A stretch of DNA of 64,000 nt from Aspidiotus rigidus (lineage: Eukaryota > Arthropoda > Insecta > Hemiptera > Diaspididae). The notes beneath the pieces were generated by a model that had not been told where the DNA came from, searched no databases, and worked only from the letters and a program-made list of their open reading frames with translations. Made by a program: the position numbers and the translations under genes. Where the stretch lies: assembly GCA_035079385.1 (NCBI GenBank), contig JAVHKY010000018.1, positions 2,914,001 through 2,978,000 of the forward strand. The letters run 5' to 3'. Within the stretch, counting starts at the first letter, position 1, and the number at the start of each line of letters is the position of its first letter. Below are positions 22,199 through 34,473 of this stretch, one piece after another.

Positions 22199-23675
22199 AA
22201 CTGGAAAATTGATATTTTCTCGAAAATGAATCGATAGAATTCACTTACTTCTTTTTTCAGACGGTTCCTTGATGTTCTCCACGTCTTTTAAAATACTACT
22301 CAACTTGAAATCACTTTAGAAAATATTTTTGGCATCGAAGTTCATACGACTGTTACATTTTGATGAAAACATGACGAAAAGTTGTGAAATGTACGTTTCG
22401 GACCCCTGATTAAGCATAATATCGCATGATATTTGCGATAAGAAAACTGATTTCTTTCGCTGGTCAGACAGTACGCGTTCTATTTCACTTCAAATACTTA
22501 ACTACCGTACAAAGTTCGCGAACTTCACAATTTGTACGAATAATAGGCCTACTTTAAAATGTTGTGGAACAATCATTATTTTTATTTTGTCGTTTTTTTC
22601 CAAATGACCCTGGTGATAAATGAATTGCCAATCTTGAAAGAACTCAAAGTATGGAATAACGGAAGTGATTTCACACTCCGGGCGATAGTGGACACATATG
22701 TCAAGCGCGGCTCCAATACTACTATCCCGTAAGTCATTCCTCCCGGAGAAACCAGCACCGCGTACGGTTTCAAGGAGACTTCATCGGTAATTCACATTTA
22801 GAGCTTTTTAAAGTAAAGATCAACACTTCGTACGAAGTACAGCTCTTGAGCAAATGGAAATTACCATTGGAAAATTTCTGCGTCAAGTTTGTTGGAAGTT
22901 ACGAAAAAGTGGCACACGTTACATCGTCGTGTAAGAATTGGCAGCCACTTACTTTTTCTACGTGTTACTTTCACTCATAATATGTGTTAATATAATAATA
23001 AAAACTTACAAGTTTAGTCAACTGACTCCCTAAAATGTCATGTTATTTACTATATATAATAAAACTCTCTCGGTCGTCATTATGTCTTCCTTTTCTCGTA
23101 GTTTGTTTTCTACTTCGTATTAACTCCATAAAAACAACAGAAACCGATCGCGATGATTATATGTAAAATACCAAGTTATGTTAAATTCGTGTAAATTTTT
23201 ATAATTACGTCACCGAGTCAGATTTAATGAAATACTTGCTTCTATCCTCAAAAATATAACGAGCATTTGAATTTTTCCTTTTCTCAATAAAGCGTGAGCT
23301 CATAAGTTACCAGAGAATGAATTCAGTATAACAAGTCGAAAAGTTTTACAATCTAGGATTCCCAAACAGATGAAATGGTAGATCAATTAATATCTGGCAT
23401 GGAGACGCCCATTGAATTCATATGCCAAAATTGAAAGCGTACAAATCATCGACCCCTTATATCGATCTTTGTTCCATCGTTTTTCCTGAACAAGTAGCGA
23501 AAGTGAATTATACGCGATCACCATAATTCAATCGATATTATTCGAAGTAGAATTAGAGGTACTTATTCTTATAGAATATCAAGAAGTTATACCTCATAAG
23601 TATAAAAATCTATCACTCAAATTTGTACATTGCGTTCAAATTTTCACTTTTAATCGGAAGCGTATATTAACTTGT
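22199..23675. other. No gene recognised
   Basis: AT-rich sequence between the transposon and the next MITE. The ORF at 22582-22773 minus has no recognisable features. Confidence 0.5.
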
Positions 23676-23679
23676 TTCA

Positions 23680-23810
23680 AGTAAACGCGAAAGGACGAAT
23701 ACTCCGAAGGGAGAGTAAACTATACAATTAGTATTCATCCTTTCGCGTTTATTATGGATAGCCGTAACTTGGAGGAACGGATTCATCTAATTGTTTCAAG
23801 TACTCCAATA
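23680..23810. mobile_element. MITE related to the one at 18936-19083
   Basis: Left arm AAACGCGAAAGGACGAATAC and right arm GTATTCATCCTTTCGCGTTT flank a short core with CCGAAGGGAGAGTAAAC. The right flank (ATTATGGATAGCCGTAACTT, then GGAGGAACGGAT) is the reverse complement of the left flank of the copy in Helitron A. This copy lacks most of the second CCGAAGG arm. Confidence 0.75.
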
Positions 23811-24164
23811 TTTCTGATCGCGTTCGAAAAATGAGCGAATAATGAACGTGAAGACAAACTTGTTACACACCATGGTATTAAAGCACGACTCATTAACTGA
23901 GAATGAATCTTACGTGACGATTTGATGAATAATCATCGAAAATGTATTTTCACTTATGATTTGGTCGCGATTTTCAAAGTTCTTTATCGAGAGAATTCTG
24001 AAAGTTTCACTCGACGACACGATACGAATTCTTCAAAAACATTCAATGGAACTCTTCTTTTCGAATAAGGCTCAATTTGAGACATAGTTTTAATGAAACG
24101 CCCTGTGCTAAAGAAACAAATTTGTTTTTATGAACAGATGTATTAAAAAAAAAAAAAAAAAAGT

Positions 24165-24957
24165 TTACATTCTTCCACGACCGTACCCGCCTCTCTGAAA
24201 CAAAAAAAAAAAAAAAAAACAGAAAATTGAAAAGACCATTTTGATATGTTCGAAGGAACTAAACGTTACAACGAAAGTGAAACGAGTCCATACGGAATTT
24301 CGAATAACTTTCGTAGATTCTTTTTGATACTGAGAAAACTTACAAATTCAAAACTACCCGCGCCCGGACCCACTTCTGATTTCTTATCAAAACCACCTTG
24401 TCCAGGTAAACGACGGTATCCGGATCTATCTTCTTGTGATTTTCCTGCTTCAGAACGACCACTTGGTAATGCCTTTGGACGAACGGATTCAGTACGTTGT
24501 TGACGTTTCAACGTTGAAGGAACAATCTGTAATTTTAAGATTTCATATAATACACCTTGTCGAGCGAACTGGGATTATCTCTCCAATGCAAATGCTCGAT
24601 TGGTGAATACGTACTTCAGGTGGTAGATGTAAGAAATCACGTAAATATCTTATCCCTTCGTTTGTCAAGTACCAGTAAAATGTTCGCCACGCAAATTGTT
24701 CTTTCACAAATCCACGAGATTTTAGGCTCTGAGAAGGAAATATCAAACAATATTAGATAGCTCAATTATATGATACGTGACGAAGCCATACAACAGCAGA
24801 TTAAAATACATACTTGCATGGCTTTAATGACGTGAAGATTTTGAATAGTTTCCAGTTCAGGATGTTTCGGCGCGTGGTAATCTTTCTTGGCAACCATAAC
24901 ACCCTCTTTAAACAAATGTTCATAGATAGCCATACGTTCTTTCTTCGGCATCAACAT
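24165..24957 (-). CDS. RpS10: 40S ribosomal protein S10 (eS10), four coding exons
   Basis: Structural protein of the small ribosomal subunit, near the mRNA entry side of the head. Predicted coding exons (minus strand): 24957-24814, 24728-24615, 24526-24344 and 24194-24165, joined by GT-AG introns all in phase 0, giving 156 aa, close to the usual 155-165. Exon 1 starts [20 protein letters not shown]; exon 2 carries the hallmark [15 protein letters not shown] and [10 protein letters not shown]; exon 3 starts [11 protein letters not shown]; the last exon encodes the Gly/Arg tail RGGYGRGRM. The start is set by the conserved MLMPKK and an acceptor (TTCTAG) one base upstream, so the 5' UTR is spliced. 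The acceptor of the last exon has a long poly-T tract. There is no disruption, so this is probably the functional gene and not a retrocopy, because introns are retained. Confidence 0.95.
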
Positions 24958-25373
24958 CCTAGAACAATACATCCACATTACCAAGAGATGATAAAAACTG
25001 AGAACTTTCTTCCTCGAACATTCGCACAGGGATAGGGATGATTGGATTACAGAATTCAAGACTAAACAGGATGCCTTAAAATTCAACAATAAATACAAAA
25101 TAAATCCGAAGTACAGGAATCTGGTTTCTGTAGATAAAGATATTGACTACAAAATTGGTATCCTTCGGGGTGATTCGTTCGACGGTGGAATTTATGTATT
25201 CGGCTAAATATTGTGAAAGAAATATTAAACTTAACGTACTTGATTATTGTTTTAATAACGTAGCACAACTTAGAGGTTAAACTTCAATTAACTAAAATTT
25301 CAAAATTCAAGTAGTACCAAACGCAAACCGAACGTGCGTAGAGAGAGGAAAATCAAAAAGAACACTTACCTAC

Positions 25374-25410
25374 CTGGATATTAGAAAATCAAAAACGTGA
25401 CAAAAACCGG
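25374..25410 (-). other. RpS10: Probable noncoding first exon of RpS10
   Basis: A strong donor CAG|GTAGGTAAG lies on the minus strand with the exon ending at 25374. It is correctly placed to pair with the acceptor just before the start codon (about 24959). The upstream exon border and transcription start are not defined; pyrimidine-rich stretches nearby would suit a TOP-type start. Confidence 0.4.
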
Positions 25411-25419
25411 CAGAGTTAA

Positions 25420-26864
25420 AGTCATCAGCAGAATGGTATGACGCAGACGCATGACAATATTATTCTCAAATGACCGATACGTTCGTGAACGACCTTGTGG
25501 ATTCTGTAGAATCAGAATCTGCGCTCCGCTTGCAAGTACTCCTTTCCTCATCAATCGCTTTGGTGAATAACAATATTATTTCATGTACCTATATTATTAA
25601 TACGACTTCACCTACTTCTCAATCTTCAAATCGAAACTATATTTTGGAGAAACGGATGGGATGGTGGTTTGTAGAACGTGGGGAAGTCAACATAATAATA
25701 TTTATCTTTCTGATAAAACTTATGATTCGAGAATTGAGTCGGTAATACTAACAACGAAAAAATGGTCAATCTCCAGCCAGCAAAAACGATGTATAATATT
25801 ATTATGAAAATCGCATACGTTCATTTACCATGATTATTCAGCATTCTGTTTTCTCTATCTTGACTGAAAAGCAGAAAAATCAAGTGACGACCGTTAGTTA
25901 TATTGACGGCTTCCCACGTACACTTTAAGCAAGTGACATTTTTACATTTTTCAGAAAATGAGTCAAGAGCAGAAATGGGTCCTAAAAAATGTAAATTATT
26001 GGATTGCGTTGAAAAAAATTTCAATTTTTCAATCCTACCCCCATGGGAGAGCTAGTGCGCATTGGTTATAAGTACAGTATCAATAACTTTCTCGTGCACA
26101 GAGGTGCTACGCGCACTTACGACTATTAGCATGGAAATCTATATATTGCCACCAAAAAAATCACTCATACCTGGCGCGTGAACAGAAGGTGCTCTGCAGA
26201 ATACCTACTGCGAGGGTGTTTTTTTTCTCTTGTTTTTTTTCACCCTTTATACATTGTACGACTGTGCTATTTTATTTTTTGAACACCGAAATCCTCTAAT
26301 GTTGAACTCGTAGTACAAATCTGGTAGCACAAATCTTCCGGGCCTTGCTGATGATGACTTTATGCTTGGAACATAAAAAGGTACAATTTTTTCTTCATCT
26401 TATGTCGGTAGCAGCAGCCAGTCTAGTTTCATCGCTCGGGTTCCTGAATGTTGGCAGTTTAAATTACAATCTTTAAATTGAAAATTAGAGCGATGTGAAG
26501 GCCATAGGAAGTGTGAAACTTGTGTGAAACCTGCAAAAAACTTTAAAAGCCTCTCCTGTAAAATCAGATATTTGTCACTAACGTAAAGTGTGCATGAGAC
26601 CATAGATATGTAAACTCACGCTACCCAGATAAACTGAGGGGAGCAAGACGCCTTCAATCTTCCATATAAAAGTATCTTTGTATTTATGAAAATAAGATTC
26701 ACGAAAACCCATAAAATTGAATACAAAATTGAGTAACTATAAAGTGAATGAACTTGAACACAAGTGTCAAATGAGGTAACCCACACACTCAGTATGAGGA
26801 TAATAGCTTGAATATTAATAAATCAAATAAAAAAATTAAACGGTAAAATATGAAAGGGAATAAT
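25420..26864. other. Intergenic region; promoter of RpS10 and 3' side of TPR-RS gene
   Basis: No coding exon recognised. It should contain the RpS10 promoter and the 3' UTR of the gene ending at 26865. No clear minus-strand AATAAA was seen close to that stop. Confidence 0.4.
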
Positions 26865-29800
26865 TCAACGATCTCTATCACGTTGATGAGAGTGTTTTTG
26901 TCCGGATTCTCTTCGATTGTCATCACGGTATTTCTTTTCGTCTTCACGGTAACTTCGTCTACAGTGGGAGCCTCGTCGGTGAGGGGAATGCCGATGTTTA
27001 CGTCTATAACGTGATTCCTCATCGCTACCACTGGAAGAATAAGAACGCGTTCGATGTTTATGAGTGATTGTGGAATCATCGCTATCACTCTCAGATGTGG
27101 ACGTGTATCTCGATTTGTATCTTCGGTTACGAGGGTAATGAGTTGGAGAATAAGAACGTTTTTCGCGTTCGCGGCGATATTTTCTATTTGATTGTCCCGA
27201 ACTCGAGGACTGACTACAATCTTCATTCTCTCTTCGTTCTGATCGTCTACTTTTGTCTCCGTAAACAGCAGATGAAGAACGGTCGCGATATTTCCTGTCT
27301 CGAGTAGTCTTATATTCCTTCATGTATTTATCAAATCGCCTCGAATCTCGGTGAGGGCTGGAAGACGAACCGGAATATCTTCTATGTCGACGGGATTTTA
27401 GAGTTCTTCTGCTCACGTCCGAATCAGGACTTCTTTCTTCATTTCCGCCTAACACTGGGTTTTTTTCAGCGCTCGAATCCGAATCATCACTATTTCTATC
27501 GCGCCGAACTATACCTTTCATTGCTCTTAGATGAGATCCCTTTTCAGAGTGCTCATGACTATCATTTTTTTTGTACTTCTGGGAACGTCCTCTCGAACTG
27601 TCATCATTACTTTTCGCAAAATGAGGCTCAACTTTATCTGATTTCGCTTCTTCGTGGCTTTTGGTTTTGTCGATGGCGAGAACAGCTAAGTCATTTGTTA
27701 CACGTTTTGAAGGCGATTCGGGTGGATCAGGTTTTCCTCGCCTAGGGGACTTCTCATTTCGTCGTAATCTTTCCGAACGACCATTTTCGCCATCACTTTT
27801 TTTTCCTTTCCTACGTTCGCGCGAATATTGCTTTTCATGATCGCTATCGTCTGAAGTGCGAGGACGCAGAATATCGCCGACGGTCTTCTCTTTGTGATGA
27901 CCGTAATATTTGCGGTATTCATTATCTGAGGAAGTCTTTAAATGAGCAACTTGAAGTTTCTCTTCTGATAAACATTTCTTTTCAGCGCCACATGATTCTA
28001 TAAAATTAGACTGCTTTCGTAATGCTTGCTTCAAATCTTGCTCATAAATACTCCATATATTTTTTGGCGGATTCGGTAGTTTTGAACAAGGTTGCGCTAT
28101 TATAAAATGCACAAATTTCTTGTAAACGTTTTTCTCCTTTTCCGTGATATCTTTACGGTGGAACTGATTTCCTGTCTCGCTTAGAAGCAACTCAACCAAA
28201 GGTACGTTTTGCGAAAAGGGAACCAGACCACTATTGAAATCCTGAAAAAATTATGATCAATTTTAAACTCACGGTACACGATTCAAACAAATTGATTCTT
28301 ATTTTGTACTCACATTGATATAATCGATCCAAGATCCTGGTAATTCCGACAGTAATTCAATTAGGTGAGTAGCGCATGCACATGCTTCCTCCAAATCATA
28401 AACCAGAAACAAATGACATATAATCAGTTCGCCTAATATTTTACATCTTTTTGGATTCTCTCCGTACAATTTCAACATTTCTGCCAAACTCGATGCCAAG
28501 TCTTCTGCGTTTCTATTCTCCAAATATGTCAGTCGACACAAATCCATGTGGGCTTGAAAATTACCTCGCTTTACAGAATTGATAAGATATTCTTTCGCCT
28601 GTTCGTTATTCTGTAAACAAATTATTAATTTCATTCGTAACAACGTAGGTATATAATAAGTTGAAATTTAATACGCGAACCAAAAAAAAAGTGACTTTAA
28701 ACCTTCATGTGCTTCATCGTAAACGTCGCCATCGCGTGATTTCCAAAACTGCTTTCCGGCGAAAGTTCTAGACCGTTTTCTAGATATTTTCTAGCTTCTT
28801 CCAAATCACCATGAGGAGGTGGTAATCGCATCAATCCTTTACCGCAACGGAACAATAAGTGAGCAGAATTCGATCGCATTTTGACGCTTTCTCTGAAAAG
28901 TTTATAGGATTCCGTGACAGTTAAATTCAATTCAAAGTTGCCATACAACTTTTTAATTCAGTATTTACCTGAAATATTTTGCAGCAATCGATTTACATTT
29001 TTCTAAATATTGGGACAATTTTTCTTTCATGTCATCTGTCGTCGGAATTTTATTTTGTTTCAGACACTTCTCAACTGCCTTCCAATTATCAACATAAACT
29101 TCAGCAGTAAAAGCGTAAAACGCAGGATCTTTCAATTTTTTCATGGCTGATTCTAAGCAATTTATTTCTTCTTCTGTTGGAGTAACTGGACCTTTGTTCA
29201 TACGACGCAATCTACCTAAATAAACACCTTTGAAAAAATGCCAATATGCGTTCTTGGAGTCAAGTTCTATTGCTTTGCCAACATATTCGATCGCTTTTTT
29301 CACGCCCTCATAGCCGTACTCAACGTAGACAGCAGCTCGAATACCCCAGACACCAGCCTTATTGGAGTTAGTCATGGACTCGTACGGCTCAATCTTTTTG
29401 AGTATCTGAAACCCGAAATGTCTGTATGACAAAAAAAATGCAAAACGGAAATCAAGACGATATTTAGGAACCGGAAGAATAATTTTACTTGACTAGCTTT
29501 TTCAATCTGGTTCGTTTTCTCCAGGATGTAAACTCGGCAACTATGAGATACGTGTAATAAAGCGGTTTTGATCGTATTAAATAACACATCAGGACATTCT
29601 TTTCTGGAGGTAAAACTCAACATTCGTTCCATTTCTTCCAAATTTTTCTTAGAATCATGCATCAAACGTTTGAAAAAATTGTGGTAACACTTGATGAGGG
29701 AAATGGTGAACCTGGAATGATAATCATCAATGGGTTGAACATTAGCACTCCAAGATTAACAATAACTAAGTCAAAACATGGGAGAAATTTCTGTACGAGA

Positions 29801-30324
29801 CTTAATTACCTTCGGAATGTGAAAGACGTTTCTTGGAACATTTCGCCAAATTCAGTCAATAAATCGATCTCATGATTTCCGTAACTCCTGATATTCAGAT
29901 CAACTTGCCAATAGAACGGGCTGTGCAGTTTTTCACTTGCTCTACGCAATACTAAGGTATCTGGTTTTTCTAAGGTACTCTCTTGAGTACTTGAAGAGTG
30001 AGGCTCTTCGTGGAAACTTGTCGTACCTTCTTTGTCAGGCACGTGTGTTACAAGCTTTACAATATCATGAGCCGAACGATTCGTAGCATCACATGAAACA
30101 TCACCATCTCCTGGTAACGAAACATCCTCGGTCTGTTTCTTACTTTCATTCTTATCAATGCTCGGGTTTGGATCGTTCTGGATGAAAGAAACTTCGTTGT
30201 CAGATTCGATCGAAGCTTTGAGTTTTTCGTCGAGCTCGCAAATATCGTCCGCAGTTTCTTTCTCACAAACACCCTCTTCAGCAAACTCGGCATGTTCTGA
30301 CGATTCGACTTTTCCATGTGACAT
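26865..30324 (-). CDS. TPR-repeat protein with C-terminal Arg/Ser-rich domain, six exons
   Basis: Predicted exons (minus strand): 30324-29810, 29711-29489, 29405-28969, 28892-28703, 28610-28314 and 28241-26865. All junctions are GT-AG and keep frame, giving 1,012 aa. Residues 1-140 are acidic and low-complexity. About 150-560 are helical with TPR-like units (for example GVWGIRAAVYVEYGYEGVKK, then AIEYVGKAIELD and FKGVYLGRL; later LEEARKYLENGLELSPES). Residues about 670-1012 are a long RS/RE/RD-rich tail (SRRHRRYSGSSSS, RSYSSSGSDEE, ending HQRDRDR). Insect IFIT-like TPR proteins have a similar middle; RS tails are usual in splicing and nuclear-speckle proteins. The tail lies on one 1.4-kb exon that begins in the helical part, so the fusion is encoded in frame. 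Function unknown; a nuclear RNA-related role is inference. Confidence 0.75.
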
Positions 30325-30417
30325 TTCGGCAGTCTATCTGAGTCTACTGGCCAAACAAAGATCATCAGAATTCCAATTAAATTAGTCCTTATAACGTAAG
30401 ATGAGTATGCGGCTTAC

Positions 30418-30475
30418 CTCGACGTTACGCGGAGATTTTTTACGGTAGGAATCAGACACCAACTGTAGAAAACTG
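30418..30475 (-). other. Probable noncoding first exon of the TPR-RS gene
   Basis: A minus-strand donor GAG|GTAAGC ends an exon at 30418, less than 100 bases upstream of the start codon, with several AG acceptors between (for example in CCAGTAG and ACTCAG). The upstream border is not defined. If correct, the promoter lies just above 30475. Confidence 0.35.
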
Positions 30476-30479
30476 GCTA

Positions 30480-31160
30480 GTATTATCTGATGAACATTAT
30501 AACTCAATAATTATTATTACACAACTTTGACCATTACACCGGCTACAGTCTTAAACCTGGTCTTATCTATCGTTACAGGCTTTTCATGAACAAAAGCCCA
30601 ATTACTATGTTTCCATGAAAAAAGAAGACCTGTATTCAAGACAAAAAATTAAGAGTTGTAACCTGCAGAAAATAAAATTCAGGATAGGATTTTTAGCAAC
30701 AAGGATAAGGTAACAGGACGGTGAAATGGACACCGTCTTCAAGGTGGTACATACTGATAAGCCGAGTGAAGAATATTCCTGTGAAATTCAAAATTCAGTT
30801 TAATACGATGGGTACGTCCGTCCGCCATTATAGTTCTGATAGCGTGAAACGTCTATTGGGGTTTAAACTCACACTAGAGAGCGCTACTGAAAGGACGAAT
30901 CAGAGAATTTATGTACGTTCATACCAGTTCATACATTGATTTTCAATCAACTGTTATTTTTTCAATACATCATTTATTGCTACAATTTTTTTTGTATTTA
31001 ATGTTGATGATACAGACTACAAAATTTATGCTTGTATTCGCTTTAAAAAGCAATATCCTATTAATTACCATGCGTGAAATTTCTTCATTTAAAAAACATT
31101 GAACAAAAGGGTGATGAATTATATCGTCAGGGCTACCAACTCCCCAACTCTAAGTTTAAA
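30480..31160. other. No gene recognised; upstream flank of the TPR-RS gene
   Basis: AT-rich sequence. The ORFs at 30721-30939 and 30911-31102 have no recognisable features. Confidence 0.45.
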
Positions 31161-31165
31161 TCCCG

Positions 31166-31521
31166 ATTGGGATGTTAACCTAAGTTGCGTAAGTTGGTAG
31201 CCGTGTTCGGAGATGTGGGGGATAATTTTAACGTACCATGCTTCATGATGCGGACTTTGCGATTTTCAAACACAATTTTTATGATTACAATTTGTATTAT
31301 CGAAAAATTATGTCCTATAATTTGTGTTAACACTTCAAGAGAATCGATAACTGAAAGAAGTAATTCTAATAATGAAGTATTGAGTCACCTACGACTAATT
31401 GAAAATCTTGATTCTCATGGCCAAATACATTGAACGTAAAATCGGCACCCAGAAATTTAAGCGAGTGCGGCGAGAGAGGAAGGCGATTCTAGCGCTACCA
31501 AACATAGGTTAACATCCCAAT
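31166..31521. mobile_element. Non-autonomous DNA element, ~356 bp, with 27-35-bp TIRs
   Basis: Left terminus ATTGGGATGTTAACCTAAGT (31166 onward, ending GTTGGTAG at 31200). The right terminus is its reverse complement with an 8-base deletion (CTACCAAACATAGGTTAACA, ending CCCAAT at 31521). No protein is encoded between them. Confidence 0.75.
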
Positions 31522-31840
31522 AGGGCTATATTATATCTGATGAGTATTCGCAGACGCCATTTTGTGTGCAAAAAGAATTTTTCCAGTGCCGATGACCCGA
31601 GAACGGCTCAATGGATTTTTTTGAAATGACCCGCATTGGAAAAGAAATTTTATGGACAATTGACAATCTTCTTTTCAATTTTTCTCTAAAAGCACTATTT
31701 TCCGACCTATTCATTGATAAATTAAACTTAGATGAGATGAAACGCCTCTCTTTACCTAAACACGTTTGTTTGGTCGTTTGCCGCTTGTTACATTGGTTTG
31801 TGAGCAATTGGGCAAATAAACACATTCCATTTATTAATCA

Positions 31841-31988
31841 ATATGTGACCTGCAATGAGAATTAAAAGGATGCTCATTGCCATTAGCGCAGGAACACCAT
31901 TTCTCTCTGATTAGACGTCCAATCAGAGAGAAATGGTGTTCCTGCACCAATGGACAATGTGCATCCTTTTCTCACCGCAATCACATAT
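31841..31988. mobile_element. TGTGACC-type snap-back MITE
   Basis: Ends with ATATGTGACCTGCA and TGCAATCACATAT-like termini. The core is a perfect 24-bp inverted repeat (31890-31913 and 31921-31944, CAGGAACACCATTTCTCTCT...) with a 7-nt loop. The arm sequence differs entirely from the copies at 19909 and 59689; only the terminal 10-14 bp are shared. Confidence 0.75.
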
Positions 31989-32484
31989 CTTGAAAAATAA
32001 TAAAATACCGGTAATGCTTTTAAAGAAAAAATTGAAGATGATGGATTTTCCTGAAATTATTCATGCTGTTTATCTCATAAAAAGGAACTTTTATGGAGAA
32101 TAAATCATGATCTCTTCAATTTTTTACTAGAAGCATTGTTGACAGGAGCAAAGTCATTTGAATATTCACAGTGTACAGTAAGTAATCTCAAAATAACTTG
32201 GGCACGCAGCAATTGAGGAGAAAAATGAAGAGAACACCAGAGCAAAAAATTTTCTACAAATCATCTCTCTTCTTAAAAATTGATTGAGATTGATTTGAGG
32301 AAAAGTATTATCTTTCCCCCACACTGCATATCAAATATCAATTTTCCTGGTTTTGTTGTGCGCGATACTAGCGCAGTCCGACTCAAATTGTATTTCCCAA
32401 ATCACTAATTTAACCAATATACTCATGGAAATCGAGAAATTTCAAGACATTTTTGACTATAGAAAATGAAATCCATTTTAATCA
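31989..32484. other. No gene recognised
   Basis: AT-rich spacer between two MITEs, with no recognisable ORF. Confidence 0.45.
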
Positions 32485-32615
32485 ATTGTGACCTGTCAAG
32501 AGAAAACGTACGTTAACTCTCTAATCCGATCAGCGGGAGGGTGTTAAGCCTAAAGTACACACCAACGCCCTTCCGCTGATCGGATTAGAGAGTTAACGAA
32601 TATTTTCTCGATTGT
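32485..32615. mobile_element. Foldback MITE, partial TGTGACC-type
   Basis: Perfect 26-bp arms (32511-32536 and 32573-32598, CGTTAACTCTCTAATCCGAT...) continue imperfectly inward. The left flank reads TTGTGACCTGTCAAGAGAAAA, resembling the terminus of the 59689 copy; the right end has lost the GGTCACA word. Confidence 0.65.
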
Positions 32616-33415
32616 AAATATGTATTGCGACTATTTTTGACTTTTGTACCTGTATTCTAAAATTTTTCCCCGGGACTCAAAATGTTATGTACTTTGACTA
32701 GGTTGCAGGGTGAGCTCAAGATTTGAGAGGGAAATCGACGATCAGGCATAACTGGATGTTTGGAATGATCAGTACAAGTGTGTGAATCGTGATAACAAAC
32801 CACTACTACTTCAATGATGAAATATAGAGAAATCAGAGCTTTGCTTTACCTATGAAAAACCCTGTTCTCTAAATTATGTGAAAACAAATTAACATTTAAG
32901 AAATATCAGAAACATGGACGCATTTGGAGTTTTGCCAAAACTATGATTTGTGAGTTCTTGGAACTGGAATCTGTCTGGGTCCATACAAGTGAAGTAAGAT
33001 TCTGATGACGTACTATTGCAACATCTAGACAAAAAAATACCGTAAATAGAGAGAAACACAAACACAACTAATTATAATACATAAGACAGGCGCATGATCA
33101 GTTGATTTATTCCAACTTAAAAAAGCACTTATTCAAAATTGCCAACATTACTCTCTTTTCATCGTTTTTTTGTCTGATAAAATTATAAATTTTGAAGGTA
33201 CATGTATTTAATCGGATAGGATCAACCTCGCCCCACATTTTCATCCTCACACATTTTCTTCATAAAATTAATTTTTACTGAAATAAATCGAATTGAAAGT
33301 TTGAATTCATTTCTTTGCGATAGATTTCTTAGTGCTATAACCATATAGCCAAGATGGATTAGAAGGATGAATTCCCTCAGTGTGGTGGTAGCCTAGCCGG
33401 GCGGCCGGGGGTCCC
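32616..33415. other. No gene recognised
   Basis: AT-rich sequence with no ORF of interest. Confidence 0.45.
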
Positions 33416-33419
33416 TTGG

Positions 33420-33550
33420 CCTCGAAACGCCCACAAAGGTTTATTAGGGCCCACGGGAAAATTCTCGAAAGTTTGATCATGAGCGTGTGAAGAGCTCGAC
33501 GAGCTGGTTACCCGGCTTAAAAAATGTGAGCCAGCACGACACTGGCAAGT
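33420..33550 (+). repeat. GC-richer dispersed repeat, plus copy
   Basis: Carries GGCCTCGAAACGCCCACAAAG, then GCCCACGGGAAAATTCTCGAAA, then GACGAGCTGGTTACCCGG and AAAAATGTGAGCCAGCACGA, broken here into words. The same words occur in inverted orientation at 38408-38551. It abuts the 66-bp minisatellite. Confidence 0.75.
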
Positions 33551-34075
33551 AGTTCAAATTAGAAAAGAGGCATTTGTGGTTTCTACTGCCACTAAATTGC
33601 AAATAGTACCGCAAATAGTCCATATTGGAGAAGAGGTGTTTGCGGCGTCATTCGCCACTAAATTGCAATTAGTCCCGCCAATAGTAAAGGCGTCTGTAGT
33701 TCCATTTTTCACAAAATTGCCAATGGTTTTACAAATAGTCCAAATCAAAAAGGAGGTGCTTGTGGTGTCACTTGCCGTAAGAGCTCAAATGGTCCCGCAA
33801 ATAGTCCTAAGTCGAAAAAGGGAGTTTGCGATGTCATTTGCCACGCGTACACAGTCGCCAATAGTCCCTCGAAACATCAAAATCGGAACACAGGCTTTTG
33901 CGGTGCCACTTGTCACAAAATTACAAAGAGACCCGCAAATAGTCCAAATCCAAAAAGAGGCATTGGCGGTATCATTTGTTTCAAAATCGTAAATACGGCG
34001 AATAGTCCAAACCGAAAAAGGAGTGCTCGCGGTGTCATTTGCCTCTAAATTGCAAATAGTTCCGCTTCTGATATC
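33548..34075. repeat. Minisatellite, ~60-66-bp unit, about eight copies
   Basis: Units follow a GCCACTAAATTGCAAATAGT, CCCGCAAATAGTCCAAAT, (C)GAAAAAG(A/G)GG-GTTTGCGGTGTCATT consensus. The first two are exactly 66 bp apart; later ones vary. Because the unit is close to 22 codons, long frames stay open on both strands (33576-33992 plus, 33785-34093 minus). These are repeat by-products, with no other coding evidence. Confidence 0.85.
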
Positions 34076-34473
34076 ATCTCGAAGTGGAAACATTACTTAC
34101 CAATTTTCTACTTTCAACTAGGCCTATTCCAGTTTTATTTGTGATTAAATAATGATTCATTTTTAATTCTGGTGATACATAATTTATTTTATCTTAAAAG
34201 AAAAGTCACTAACAATTACATCATACACTACGTATTTGGTCTTTAATTATAGACTGCTATCGGCTCCAGTATCACCTCAGAAAACCAAAATCTTCAAAAT
34301 TTATTATACCTTGAACATATCCTCCCTAGTGTAGGGTAAAGTATACCCCGTTGACACAATTCCACGATGACACACCCACTATTTTTGGTCGAAAAAGTAG
34401 CGCTATCTATCGAATCTTGATGTAGAGTTACGGTAAAAGTGTTGAGCCATAATCCATCCAGTCAGTCGGCAGT

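Noticed and set aside
26789..27226. 145-aa minus-strand ORF near the end of the TPR-RS gene
   Set aside because: It is a shifted frame of the Arg/Ser-rich exon, open because of the biased codon composition.
33576..34093. Overlapping ORFs on both strands as repeat proteins
   Set aside because: They follow from a minisatellite whose unit is about 22 codons; unit length varies and both strands are open.
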